Of a DNA stretch of 35,009 nt, positions 8,002 through 16,004 are shown piece by piece. Made by a program: the position numbers and the translations under genes. Numbering within the stretch: position 1 is the stretch's first letter; the number at the start of each line of letters is the position of its first letter. The stretch is taken from positions 1 to 35,009 of the forward strand of contig JAAVHN010000009.1 of assembly GCA_014799685.1 (NCBI GenBank). The letters run 5' to 3'. The stretch is from Subdoligranulum sp. GTDB taxonomy: Bacteria; Bacillota; Clostridia; Oscillospirales; Ruminococcaceae. The notes under the pieces were generated by a model. It was not told the DNA's origin, did not search any database, and saw only the letters and a program-made list of their open reading frames with translations.

Positions 8002-8724
8002 ATGGAACAAACGATCACCTTTCACATCGAGGATTTCGAGGGGCCGCTCGATCTGCTGCTGCACCTTGTATCCCAAAACAAAATGAACCTGTATGATATC
8101 GAGATTGTGTCGCTCATCGACCAGTATGTGTCGATCGTGAACAGCCTGCCCGTGTATCAGATGGAGAGCGCAAGCGAGTTTATCGAGATGGCCGCACGCC
8201 TTGTGCAGATGAAATCTTTTTTTCTGCTGCCGAAGAGCGAAGAAGCCGAGCGCATGAAGCAGGAATTGACCGGCCTTCTGGTGGAATACAACGTCTGCAA
8301 GGAGGTGGCGGCGCGCCTGCGCGATCTTACCCGGGATTTGTATACGGCAGTGCGAGAGCCGGAGGCCGTGGAGCTGGATAACGAATACAGCCTGCGGCAC
8401 GATGCTGCCCTGTTGGTGCAGGCCTACGATGCAATCCAGGGGCGCAGCCGCGCAAAGCCGCAGCCGCGGCCCGAGCAGTTCGAGCCGCTGACGACGGCGC
8501 CCATCGTCTCGGTGACGTCGCGCATCATCCACGTGCTGCGCGGCCTGATGACGGGGCGCCTCAGCCGTTTGCGGCAGCTGTTTTCCCGGGATGCCTCGCG
8601 CAGCCAGGCGGTGGCCACATTTCTTGCGGTGCTGGAATTGGTGCGCGCCGGCCGTGTATCCATCGGCGAGGATGAATCGCTCCAGGTGCAGCAAACAGAC
8701 CGGCACGCCCGCCGTGCCCGGTGA
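8002..8724 (+). CDS. scpA: Segregation and condensation protein A
   Basis: This 240-residue kleisin of the Smc-ScpAB condensin compacts and helps segregate the chromosome. The N-terminal block with EDFEGPLDLLLHLV and NLYDIEIVSLIDQY is diagnostic and binds the Smc head. The middle (AARLVQMKSFFLLP) is the ScpB-contact region, and the C-terminus has the winged-helix part ending in AVLELVRAGRVS. Length is normal. The best Shine-Dalgarno (AGGAG, 7984-7988) is 13 nt from the ATG, with a small GGAG/CTCC hairpin in between. Followed by scpB after 122 bp. Confidence 0.95.
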   Translation: MEQTITFHIEDFEGPLDLLLHLVSQNKMNLYDIEIVSLIDQYVSIVNSLPVYQMESASEFIEMAARLVQMKSFFLLPKSEEAERMKQELTGLLVEYNVCKEVAARLRDLTRDLYTAVREPEAVELDNEYSLRHDAALLVQAYDAIQGRSRAKPQPRPEQFEPLTTAPIVSVTSRIIHVLRGLMTGRLSRLRQLFSRDASRSQAVATFLAVLELVRAGRVSIGEDESLQVQQTDRHARRAR

Positions 8725-8846
8725 TTGGGCGCATTCCGCCGCAGCCGGAAAATTTGTATTTTGTATGGATCGGAAAATGATCCCCGATCGATCCCGAGTT
8801 CAGAAAAAACATGACCTTGGAAAAACATCAAAACATGGAGAATGCA

Positions 8847-9494
8847 ATGGATTTGAAACAGACAAAGGCCGCCGTAGAGGCGATGCTGTTTGCCCATGCC
8901 GAGCCCGTGACGGCGCAGCGGCTTGCAGCCGTGCTGGAGGTGGAGGAGGACGTCGTCTCCCGCCTGTTGTGCGCGCTGCGCGACGAATACGAGACCGAGG
9001 AGCGCGGCCTTACGCTGCTGATGCTGGAGGACCGGTGGCAGCTTGCCACAAAGCCCGCCTATGGCGCATATATCAAGGCAATCCTGGATACGCGCCGCAA
9101 CGCGCCGCTTTCTCCCGCGGCGCTGGAGACGCTGGCGGTCATCGCGTACAATCAGCCCGTGTCCCGCTCGTTCATCGAGCAGGTACGCGGCGTGGATTCC
9201 GCCTCGCCCGTGCAGACGCTGCTGCAAAAGGGCCTGATCGAAGAGGCAGGCCGGCTCGAACTGCCCGGGCGGCCGATCGCGTTTGCCACAACGGATGTGT
9301 TTTTGCGCACGTTTGGCCTTGCCTCGCTGGCCCAGCTGCCGCCGCTGCATAAGGAGGCGCAGCAGGAAGAGCCGCCGCAGACGGAAACGCAGCAGGAAGA
9401 ACTGCCGCAGCAGGAGCCGCCGCAGCCGGGGGAGCAGGCGGATACACAGCAGTCGGGTGCTGAAAAGGAGGAGGAAGCATGCACATCCTCCTGA
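8847..9494 (+). CDS. scpB: Segregation and condensation protein B
   Basis: This 215-residue winged-helix partner of ScpA in the Smc complex matches the family from MDLKQTKAAVEAMLFAHAEPV through TRRNAPLSPAALETLAVIAYNQPVSR and RGVDSASPVQTLLQKGLIEE to TTDVFLRTFGLASLAQLP. After the core (about residue 170) a Gln/Glu/Pro-rich tail of about 45 residues follows, longer than usual and likely disordered. ATGs also exist at 8811 and 8835, but 8847 has GGAG six bases upstream and gives the normal N-terminus. Its 3' end overlaps the next gene by 16 nt, so the two are probably translationally coupled. Confidence 0.93.
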   Translation: MDLKQTKAAVEAMLFAHAEPVTAQRLAAVLEVEEDVVSRLLCALRDEYETEERGLTLLMLEDRWQLATKPAYGAYIKAILDTRRNAPLSPAALETLAVIAYNQPVSRSFIEQVRGVDSASPVQTLLQKGLIEEAGRLELPGRPIAFATTDVFLRTFGLASLAQLPPLHKEAQQEEPPQTETQQEELPQQEPPQPGEQADTQQSGAEKEEEACTSS

Positions 9495-10156
9495 GTGTGC
9501 TGGGCTGGACGCTGCTGGCACTTTTGGCGCTGCTCGTACTGATACTGGTGCTGCCGGTGCGCGCAGAGCTTGAATACCGCGAGGGCGCGCTGTCCGTGCG
9601 GGTGCGGGTATTCGGCCTGTCGTTCCAGGGCGTTCCGCTTTTCGAAAAGATCAAAAAGCTCTGGCCGAAAAAGAAAAAACCCAAAAAAACAAATCAGCCC
9701 GCAGTGCAAAGCCCGCCAAAAGAAAAAAAGAAAACGTCCGGCATAGAGCTTGCGGATATCCGGAATATATTGGGTGCGGCGGGTACGTTTGTACAGTATA
9801 TGTGCCGGAAGATCCAGATTCGGGACGTGATCCTGATCGTGCCCATCCACCGGGAGGACGCCGCGCAGACGGCCCTTGCCTGCGGCAGGGGGGAGGCATG
9901 GCTCGGCGGACTGGCGGCGCTTTTGCGAAATTATTTTGATCTGCGCATCGTGCAGGTGCGTGTTCTGCCGGATTTTACAAACGAGATCACGGCAGGTGTC
10001 TACCTTTCCTGCAGCATCGGCGCGCGGCCCATTGCCCTTTTGGCCGCGGGCATCCACGCGCTGGTATATATGGTGCGGCAGATGCCGCCGAAGCCCAAAA
10101 AACCGGCGCCAAAGGGCCAAAAGGAAAAACCGTCGGCTCCGGCCGCAGGCAAGTGA
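9479..10156 (+). CDS. DUF2953 membrane-anchored protein
   Basis: This 225-residue protein has an N-terminal membrane helix (about 4-26) followed by the short beta motif VRAELEYREGALSVRVRVFG typical of DUF2953. A very lysine-rich linker follows (about 58-84), then a region with a second hydrophobic stretch near 182-196 and a basic Lys/Pro tail. In Clostridia DUF2953 genes commonly lie between scpB and gerW/ytfJ, as here, and the family is associated with spore formers. The biochemical role is unknown. The start overlaps scpB by 16 nt, with GGAGG just upstream inside scpB. Confidence 0.8.
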   Translation: MHILLSVLGWTLLALLALLVLILVLPVRAELEYREGALSVRVRVFGLSFQGVPLFEKIKKLWPKKKKPKKTNQPAVQSPPKEKKKTSGIELADIRNILGAAGTFVQYMCRKIQIRDVILIVPIHREDAAQTALACGRGEAWLGGLAALLRNYFDLRIVQVRVLPDFTNEITAGVYLSCSIGARPIALLAAGIHALVYMVRQMPPKPKKPAPKGQKEKPSAPAAGK

Positions 10157-10318
10157 CGGCTGCCGGAAAACGGGGGAATCTCCGGATCGATCCCCGGGCG
10201 TATCCCGCCGGGCTTTCCCGTCGCCGGTCTGCCCCGTTATTTGATGCAGGGTTCTTCAAGTAGTTTCCCATTTACAATATCATCCATAAAAAATCATTTA
10301 AAAACGGAGGTTTTCATT

Positions 10319-10744
10319 ATGAGCGCGCATCCCATTGAAGGCATGATGGACGTAACGATGGAGAAAATCAAAAGCATGGTGGACGCGAACACCATCATTG
10401 GTGATCCCATCAACCTTGCGGACGGCACGCTGGTGCTGCCCATCTCCAAGGTGACATACGGATTTGCTTCCGGCGGCTCGGATTTCCCCAGCAAAACGAC
10501 GAAGGAACTGTTCGGCGGCGGCAGCGGCGCGGGTGTTTCGATTCAGCCGGTGGGCTTTCTGGTGGCGAAGGAGGGCAATGTGCGCGTGATGCAGCTGGCC
10601 GATACTTCGAACAGCGTTGACCGTGCGCTCAGCCTTGTGCCCGAGCTGGTGGATAAGCTGACGGCGCTGCTGCAGAAAAATCCGGAGGAAAAGGCCGGGA
10701 CACAGGCAGAAGAGCCGTCCGAAGCGCAGCCGGAAAAAGAATGA
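10319..10744 (+). CDS. gerW: GerW/YtfJ family sporulation protein
   Basis: This 141-residue protein has the family pattern: an N-terminal helix (HPIEGMMDVTMEKIKSMVDA), then NTIIGDPINLADGTLVLPIS, KVTYGFASGGSDF, a Gly-rich stretch GGGSGAGVSIQPVGFLV and a C-terminal helix (LVPELVDKLTALL). In Bacillus subtilis GerW is made in the forespore and is needed for normal germination. A Glu-rich tail of about 20 residues follows the core. ACGGAGG lies eight bases before the ATG. The 162-bp gap upstream suggests its own promoter, but I could not identify a clear one. Identity is confident; the exact role in this organism is inferred. Confidence 0.9.
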   Translation: MSAHPIEGMMDVTMEKIKSMVDANTIIGDPINLADGTLVLPISKVTYGFASGGSDFPSKTTKELFGGGSGAGVSIQPVGFLVAKEGNVRVMQLADTSNSVDRALSLVPELVDKLTALLQKNPEEKAGTQAEEPSEAQPEKE

Positions 10745-11047
10745 TCTTTGTGACGGAGGCCGCCGGAAGCGGAGCAATTTTATTCCCATAAAAAGGCGTT
10801 TTGCATCCCTGCGGCCGCTTTGCCCAAATATACGCGTAGGCGATGGCGGAACTCCGCAAGAAAATTTCCCATTCAAATAATTCCGCTCAATAGGGGTACG
10901 GCTCCAAAATTCCTGTTGCCTCCAAAAGGGAATTGCGAAATAATTCTGTGGAGGAAACGCCAAAATCGCAGGAGCCGCAAACCCTTGATTTTACGGGCTT
11001 TTTCGAGTTTCGCAATCGACTAAAATATACGCAGCAAAGGAGAAACC
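10745..11047. other. 303-bp intergenic region before rluB
   Basis: No coding frame is convincing. It holds a tight GCGGA/TCCGC hairpin (10846-10857) and a perfect 9-bp inverted pair, ATTGCGAAA (10932-10940) and TTTCGCAAT (11008-11016), that could fold a 67-nt loop in the rluB leader. A -10-like TAAAAT lies just upstream of the rluB ribosome site without a good -35. No terminator with a T run was seen after gerW. Confidence 0.5.
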
Positions 11048-11902
11048 ATGCGGGACACCCGAATTCAAAAGGTATTGGCCGAGCAGGGCGTCTGCTCGCG
11101 CCGCGCCGCCGAGCAGCTCATCCGCGAGGGACGTGTGAAGCTGAACGGCCGCCCGGTCGCGCTCGGCGATAAGATGGACGCGCGTGCCGACCTGCTCTCC
11201 GTGGACGGACAGCGCGTGAACGTGCCAAAAAAGTCGGAAAAGGTTTACTATATGATGTACAAGCCGCGCGGCTACATCACCACCACCAGCGACGAGCGCG
11301 GCCGCAGAACGGTGATGGACCTGATCGCGGACGCGCCCGTGCGCGTGTACCCGGTGGGGCGGCTTGATAAGGACAGTGAGGGGCTGCTGCTGCTGACGAA
11401 CGACGGCGATTTTGCCAATCTGCTGATGCACCCCAGTCACGGCGTCTCGAAGCTGTACCGCGTGACGGTGCGCCCGCACGCCACCGAGGAGCAGATCCTT
11501 GCGCTGACAAACGGCGTGGTGCTGGACGACGGCAGCAAGACGCTGCCCGCCGTCATCCGCGTTGCGGCCGACGAGCCCGAGCGCACCGTGCTGGAGATGA
11601 CGATCCGCGAGGGAAAAAACCGGCAGATCCGCCGCATGTGCGAGGCGGTGGGCCTGGAGGTGATCCGCCTGCGCCGCTCGGCGCTGGGTGCGGTGAAGCT
11701 GGGTATGCTGCAGCCGGGGCAGTACCGTGAGCTGACGAATCAGGAGGTAACGGCGCTGCGCACGGCGGCCGCGCGCGGAAAGGCCACGGCCACCATCGCA
11801 CGCAATACGGCCGCGAACGAACAGCGGCGGGCGGACGCGGCGCGCTCCGGCAAAGCGCGGCGCCCCATGCCGGAATCGCGCAGGGGAGGCGGCAGACGAT
11901 GA
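11048..11902 (+). CDS. rluB: 23S rRNA pseudouridine synthase, RsuA/RluB family
   Basis: This 284-residue enzyme converts uridine to pseudouridine, in this subfamily at position 2605 of 23S rRNA (E. coli numbering). An N-terminal S4 RNA-binding domain (1-48, RIQKVLAEQGVCSRRAAEQL) is followed by the catalytic domain with GRLDKDSEGLLLLTNDG, whose D107 is the catalytic aspartate, and by REGKNRQIRRMCEAVGL. A basic Arg/Ala-rich tail of about 45 residues (from 240) ends in GGGRR. AAAGGAG precedes the ATG. The stop overlaps the next start in an ATGA at 11899-11902. RluB is the usual member next to scpAB, but RsuA/RluB/RluE are hard to separate by eye. Confidence 0.9.
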   Translation: MRDTRIQKVLAEQGVCSRRAAEQLIREGRVKLNGRPVALGDKMDARADLLSVDGQRVNVPKKSEKVYYMMYKPRGYITTTSDERGRRTVMDLIADAPVRVYPVGRLDKDSEGLLLLTNDGDFANLLMHPSHGVSKLYRVTVRPHATEEQILALTNGVVLDDGSKTLPAVIRVAADEPERTVLEMTIREGKNRQIRRMCEAVGLEVIRLRRSALGAVKLGMLQPGQYRELTNQEVTALRTAAARGKATATIARNTAANEQRRADAARSGKARRPMPESRRGGGRR

Positions 11903-12261
11903 TCGCAATGCGTCCGATTCGGGAATACGATGTGATCGATCTTTTGAACGCGGGGCGCTTTCCGGGCGATGTCGAGGGCTATATCGTGATGAACGGCCCC
12001 GAATATCTGGGCCACATGCTGTACCGTGTGGACGGCGCTGTTACGCGGGTGCTGGACTGCGGCGTGGAGAATACGGCCCTTGTGGACGGCGCCGTGCGCG
12101 CGTGCGTGGCGGCGGGTGAGCATGCGGGTGCGTCGGCGTTCGAGGTGGAAGCGGCGGATTCACGCCTGGCCGAGTGGCGCCGCGTGTTTTTCGGCGGCGA
12201 GCCGGAGGAGCCCATTCCCAACGAAAAGCTGTTCGGCGGCTGTGCGGGGCATGGGGAATGA
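11899..12261 (+). CDS. Hypothetical protein coupled to rluB, possibly GNAT-like
   Basis: This 120-residue soluble protein overlaps rluB by four bases (ATGA), so it is probably translated by coupling. The opening (MRPIREYDVIDLLNAGRFPG) and the stretch VDGAVRACVAAGEHAGASAF recall the N-terminus and a central helix of GNAT acetyltransferases. The acetyl-CoA-binding RxxGxG/A loop is not seen and the protein is shorter than typical GNATs. It ends in a Gly/Glu-rich tail. It may be a reduced, inactive GNAT fold or something unrelated; I do not assign a function. Confidence 0.6.
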   Translation: MIAMRPIREYDVIDLLNAGRFPGDVEGYIVMNGPEYLGHMLYRVDGAVTRVLDCGVENTALVDGAVRACVAAGEHAGASAFEVEAADSRLAEWRRVFFGGEPEEPIPNEKLFGGCAGHGE

Positions 12262-12594
12262 CCGGGATCTGCCGGATTAAGGTGCATCCTCCAAAGACAA
12301 GGCGCGGCTGCGCGGCGGGGCGATCCCCCGAAAAGTTTCCGAAAAATTTCCGAAAATTTTTCAAAAGTTTTTTCGCAAATACGCAGGGAAGCTCTTGCCA
12401 TTGATGTGACAAAATAGTATAATAAAAATAAGTTTCGGCTTTTTATCGCGATTGCGGCAAAAAGCCTGTTGGGCGATCATCGCCGGCCGGGTGCAGAGTG
12501 GTCTGCCGTTTGGGCGGAGCGCGGCCTTGCCGCCTGTCGGAATGGGCGTCCGGGGAATCTCGCATTCGATTATTATGATGCAGGAGGGCTGTTA
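12262..12594. other. Intergenic region and structured leader before the carboxyltransferase operon
   Basis: The 333-bp gap starts with a GC-rich stretch, then short direct repeats of TTTCCGAAAA (about 12335-12357). It carries a near-consensus promoter (12395-12423) and a leader of about 165 nt. Two hairpins lie at the leader's 5' end: GGCTTTTT/AAAAAGCC (12437-12466, with inner CGC/GCG) and GGCGAT/ATCGCC around a single base (12472-12484). No known riboswitch class was recognised. Confidence 0.6.
12395..12423 (+). promoter_or_regulatory. Strong sigma-A promoter for the carboxyltransferase operon
   Basis: -35 TTGCCA (12395-12400), a 17-bp spacer and a perfect -10 TATAAT (12418-12423). Transcription should start near 12430, about 165 nt before the first start codon. 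Confidence 0.8.
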
Positions 12595-13926
12595 ATGGCT
12601 ATCGCAAAAACCGGCAAGGAAGTGCTTGCCAAATTCTTCGACGAGGGCGCTTACAGTGCGCTTTACGCGGACGGCGCCGTCGCGGCGGCGTTCGGCAGCG
12701 CAAATGGCGTCCCCGTTTACGCCGTGTGCCAGAACGGCGCGGCCGTGGCCGAAAAGGACACCGAAAAAATCGTGAAGGTGCTCGATATGGCCGCAAAAAC
12801 GGGCAATCCCGTGGTGACCTTCTATAACTCCGTCGGTGCAAAGCTGGAGGAAGGGCTGGCGGCCCTTTCCGGCAGTGCTGCCGTGGTTGCTGCCGTGGCG
12901 CGCGTTTCCGGCGTGGTGCCGCAGATCGCGGTGGTCACCGGCGTGTGCGGCGCGGGCAGTGCGCTGGCTGCCGCCGGGGCGGATCTCTGCATCATGAGCG
13001 AGGAGGGCGAGCTGTTCCTGACGCCGCCTTTCACCTCGGCCGCCGCGGGCGACAAAACCGAGGATGCCGGCAGCGCCGCGTATGCCGCAAAGGCCGGCGT
13101 TGCCGCGCTTGTGGTGAAAAACGCGGACGAGGCCGCTGCGGCCGCCGCCCGCATGGTGGGCCTGCTGCCCGCCAACAACCTGGCCGGGCCTGCCGTATTT
13201 GAGGCGGCCGAGCCCGCCGGCGCGCTGAACCTTGCAAAGTACAGCCCGGATGAGGCTGCCGCCAGCATCGTGGATGCCGGCAGCGCCGTGGAGCTGTACG
13301 CAGGATACGGCAAAAATGTTTATACCGCGCTTGCCACCGTTGCAGGCAGCGTCGTGGGCGTTGTCGCCACGAAGGGCGGCGATGAGGCGCTGTGCCGCTG
13401 CTGCGTTTCCAAGACGGCGCGCTTTGTGCGCATGTGCGATGCGTTCAGCATCCCGGTCGTTACATTGGTGAACACCGACGGCTTCAGGAAGAGCTGCGCC
13501 GAGGATGTCTCGGGCGGCCTGCGCGAGGCGGCGCGTCTGGCCGGCACCTATGCCGACGCCACTACGGCGAAGATCGCCGTGGTTACGGGCAAGGCCGTGG
13601 GCGCTGCGTATACCGCTCTGGCAAACGCCGATCTCACCGTTGCCGTCGAGGGCTGCACCATCGCCCCCATCGAGCCGAAGGCAGCCGTCACCGTTCTGTA
13701 CAAGGACGAGCTGGAACAGGGCACGAACATCGCGGGCGATACCGCGAAGCTGGCCGCCAAGTATGCCGCCGAGGTGTGCAGCGCGTCTGCCGCCGTCCGG
13801 GCCGGGCTGGCCGATGTGGCCGTTCCCGCGGCCGGTGTGCGCGCCGCTGTTGCCTCTGCGCTGGATATGCTCGCCACCAAGCGCGTGCAGCGCATGCCGA
13901 AAAAGCACGGCAATATGGCGCTGTAA
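12595..13926 (+). CDS. Acyl-CoA carboxyltransferase subunit, divergent (12S/MmdA-like)
   Basis: This 443-residue protein has two crotonase-like halves as in the Carboxyl_trans family, which moves carboxyl groups between biotin and an acyl-CoA. VPQIAVVTGVCGAGSALAAA and LFLTPP match the N-half acyl-CoA site. FVRMCDAFSIPVVTLVNTDG and KIAVVTGKAVGAAYTAL match the C-half, where the usual RKAYGGAY is GKAVGAAY. It is shorter than the about 510-520 residues of MmdA or the 12S subunit, mainly at the N-terminus, and very Ala-rich. The frame is open to 12469, but AGGAGG seven bases before the ATG at 12595 fixes the start. It is followed by a biotin carrier and a 5S-type carboxyltransferase. The acyl-CoA substrate (methylmalonyl, malonyl or other) cannot be read from sequence. 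Confidence 0.8.
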   Translation: MAIAKTGKEVLAKFFDEGAYSALYADGAVAAAFGSANGVPVYAVCQNGAAVAEKDTEKIVKVLDMAAKTGNPVVTFYNSVGAKLEEGLAALSGSAAVVAAVARVSGVVPQIAVVTGVCGAGSALAAAGADLCIMSEEGELFLTPPFTSAAAGDKTEDAGSAAYAAKAGVAALVVKNADEAAAAAARMVGLLPANNLAGPAVFEAAEPAGALNLAKYSPDEAAASIVDAGSAVELYAGYGKNVYTALATVAGSVVGVVATKGGDEALCRCCVSKTARFVRMCDAFSIPVVTLVNTDGFRKSCAEDVSGGLREAARLAGTYADATTAKIAVVTGKAVGAAYTALANADLTVAVEGCTIAPIEPKAAVTVLYKDELEQGTNIAGDTAKLAAKYAAEVCSASAAVRAGLADVAVPAAGVRAAVASALDMLATKRVQRMPKKHGNMAL

Positions 13927-13974
13927 ACTGCTCTGAAAACGATTGGACATGATCAAATAACAGGAGGAACTTCC

Positions 13975-14355
13975 ATGAAAAACTTTACTGTTACCGTGAA
14001 CGGCGTTGCTTACCAGGTTACCGTTGAAGAGGGCGGCGCTGCCGCTCCGGCCGCTGCCGCGCCTGCGGCTGCCGCTCCCGCCGCTGCACCGGCACCGGCT
14101 CCGGTTGCTGCGCCTGCTCCCGCTGCCGCCGGCAGCGCGGGCGCTGTTTCCGTCACCGCGCCGATGCCCGGCAATATCCTCGATGTGAAGGCAGCCGTGG
14201 GCGCGTCCGTGAAAGCGGGCGAGGTGCTGTGCGTGCTGGAAGCCATGAAGATGGAAAACGAGATCGTTGCGCCGCAGGACGGCACGGTCGCCTCTGTGAA
14301 CTGCCGCAAGGGTGACGTCGTGAACGTGGGCGATCTGCTCGTCTCGCTGAACTGA
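13975..14355 (+). CDS. Biotin carboxyl carrier protein
   Basis: This 126-residue carrier shuttles CO2 on biotin between the two carboxyltransferases encoded on either side. It has a short N-terminal beta segment ([20 protein letters not shown]), a long flexible Ala/Pro linker (about 21-56) and a biotinyl domain (57-126) with EAMKMEN, where K92 is the biotinylated lysine, and the start [18 protein letters not shown]. This is the layout of the 1.3S transcarboxylase and the MmdC/OadG-type soluble carriers. AGGAGG precedes the ATG. The gaps of 48 bp upstream and 18 bp downstream support one operon. Confidence 0.93.
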   Translation: MKNFTVTVNGVAYQVTVEEGGAAAPAAAAPAAAAPAAAPAPAPVAAPAPAAAGSAGAVSVTAPMPGNILDVKAAVGASVKAGEVLCVLEAMKMENEIVAPQDGTVASVNCRKGDVVNVGDLLVSLN

Positions 14356-14373
14356 ACAGAGGGGTGAACGATT

Positions 14374-15777
14374 TTGGCAAAAAAACCGATTAAAATTACC
14401 GAGGTCGGCCTGCGCGATGCGCACCAGTCGCTGATTGCCACGCGCATGACGATGGACGAGATGCGCCCGATCCTTGCCGCGATGGACGAGGTTGGCTATT
14501 ATTCCGCCGAGTGCTGGGGCGGTGCGACATTTGATTCCTGCATCCGCTTTTTGGACGAGGATCCGTGGGATCGTCTGCGCATTCTGCGTAAGGAGATGCC
14601 CAACACCAAGCTGCAGATGCTGTTCCGTGGGCAGAACATGCTGGGCTACCGCCATTACGCCGACGACGCCGTCGAGTACTTCGTGCAGAAGTCTGTTGCG
14701 AACGGCATCGACATCCTGCGCATCTTCGACGCGCTGAACGACCCGCGCAACCTGCAGACGGCCATCAAAGCCGCCATCAAGGAGAAGGCGCACGTACAGG
14801 GCTGCATCAGCTACACGCTCAGCCCCGTGCACAACAATGAATACTTTGCAAAATACGCCAAAACGCTCGAGGAGATGGGCGCACATTCCATCTGCATTAA
14901 GGATATGGCCGGTCTGCTGACGCCGTATTCCACCTACGAGCTCGTGAAGGCGCTGAAGGAGAGTATCTCCATTCCCGTGGACATTCACAGCCACTACACC
15001 TCGGGCCTTGCCTCCATGTCCATCCTGAAGGGCATCGAGGCTGGCGCAGATATCGTGGATACGGCCATCAGCCCGCTGTCGCTGGGTACGAGCCATATGC
15101 CCACCGAGAGCCTCGTGGCCGCGCTGCAGGGCACCGAGTACGACACCGGCCTCGATTTGAAGAAGCTGAACGTCGTGCGCGAGCACTTCGCCAAGCTGCG
15201 CGAGAAGTACCTGAAGAGCGGCCAGCTGAGCCCGAAGATGCTGGGCGTGGACGCCAACACGCTGCTGTATCAGGTGCCGGGCGGCATGCTCTCGAACCTG
15301 CTCAAGCAGCTGAAGGATGCCGGCAAGGAAGACCAGCTCGACGAGGTGCTGCAGGAGATCCCCCGTGTGCGCCAGGATTCCGGTTATCCGCCGCTCGTGA
15401 CGCCCACCAGCCAGATCGTCGGCACGCAGGCCGTGTTCAACGTGATTCTGGGCGAGCGCTACAAGATGGTGACGAAGGAATTCAAGGGCCTCGTTCACGG
15501 CGATTACGGCAAGACGCCCGCGCCCATCAGCCCCGAATTTACAAAGAAGATCCTGGGTGCCGAGCAGCCCATCACCTGCCGCCCCGCCGACCTGTTAGAG
15601 CCGGAGATCGAAAAGCTGAAGCAGGAAGCCGCGAAGTATGTGATGCAGGAAGAGGATGTGCTCACCTACGCGATGTTCCCGCAGGTTGCGCCGAAGTTCT
15701 TCGAGAAGCGCAACAACAAGGCGGCCGGCGTCGACGGCGACCATGTGGATTTCGCGAACAAATCGCATCCGGTGTAA
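14374..15777 (+). CDS. Pyruvate/oxaloacetate carboxyltransferase (5S/OadA N-terminal type)
   Basis: This 467-residue TIM-barrel carboxyltransferase moves a carboxyl group between biotin and pyruvate/oxaloacetate. Metal site residues are visible: D15 in LRDAHQS, the carbamylated lysine K176 in CIKDMAGLL, and H205/H207 in DIHSHYTSG. RIFDALND and ISYTLSPVH are further family motifs. Unlike full-length OadA it has no fused biotinyl domain, so it needs the separate carrier at 13975; this equals the 5S subunit of transcarboxylase. The start is TTG at 14374 with GAGGGG upstream. Neither a membrane decarboxylase subunit nor a biotin carboxylase is in the window. A strong terminator ends the operon. 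Confidence 0.9.
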   Translation: MAKKPIKITEVGLRDAHQSLIATRMTMDEMRPILAAMDEVGYYSAECWGGATFDSCIRFLDEDPWDRLRILRKEMPNTKLQMLFRGQNMLGYRHYADDAVEYFVQKSVANGIDILRIFDALNDPRNLQTAIKAAIKEKAHVQGCISYTLSPVHNNEYFAKYAKTLEEMGAHSICIKDMAGLLTPYSTYELVKALKESISIPVDIHSHYTSGLASMSILKGIEAGADIVDTAISPLSLGTSHMPTESLVAALQGTEYDTGLDLKKLNVVREHFAKLREKYLKSGQLSPKMLGVDANTLLYQVPGGMLSNLLKQLKDAGKEDQLDEVLQEIPRVRQDSGYPPLVTPTSQIVGTQAVFNVILGERYKMVTKEFKGLVHGDYGKTPAPISPEFTKKILGAEQPITCRPADLLEPEIEKLKQEAAKYVMQEEDVLTYAMFPQVAPKFFEKRNNKAAGVDGDHVDFANKSHPV

Positions 15778-15817
15778 GGCTTTTGCACAACGTGTTTCAG
15801 GAAGCGAGATCTGAATC

Positions 15818-15865
15818 AAAAATCCCGCGCAAACCCCTGCTTTGGAGCTTTGCGCGGGATTTTTT
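15818..15865 (+). terminator. Strong terminator of the carboxyltransferase operon
   Basis: Arms AAATCCCGCGCAAA and TTTGCGCGGGATTT pair perfectly around a 15-nt loop and run into six T residues. It lies about 40 bp after the stop at 15777. Confidence 0.92.
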
Positions 15866-16004
15866 ATGATAACGCCCAAGCGTGAGCGGACACCGCCCAG
15901 GGCCCTATCATTTGTACCGGACGGGCCGTGCCGGGCGGATCAGGATCAAAAGCACAGGACCTCAACAGGCCGGTGCAATGCAATAAAAAAGAGAGGCGAT
16001 ATGT

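Noticed and set aside
6661-8706. 681-codon minus-strand frame over the M50 and scpA genes
   Set aside because: It runs antisense through two recognised genes and a promoter region, with a composition typical of shadow frames.
12592-15498. 968-codon open frame on the minus strand across the carboxyltransferase operon
   Set aside because: It is the antisense shadow of three well-supported plus-strand genes. Its His/Arg/Gly/Gln-rich translation matches no protein pattern and arises from GC-rich third positions.
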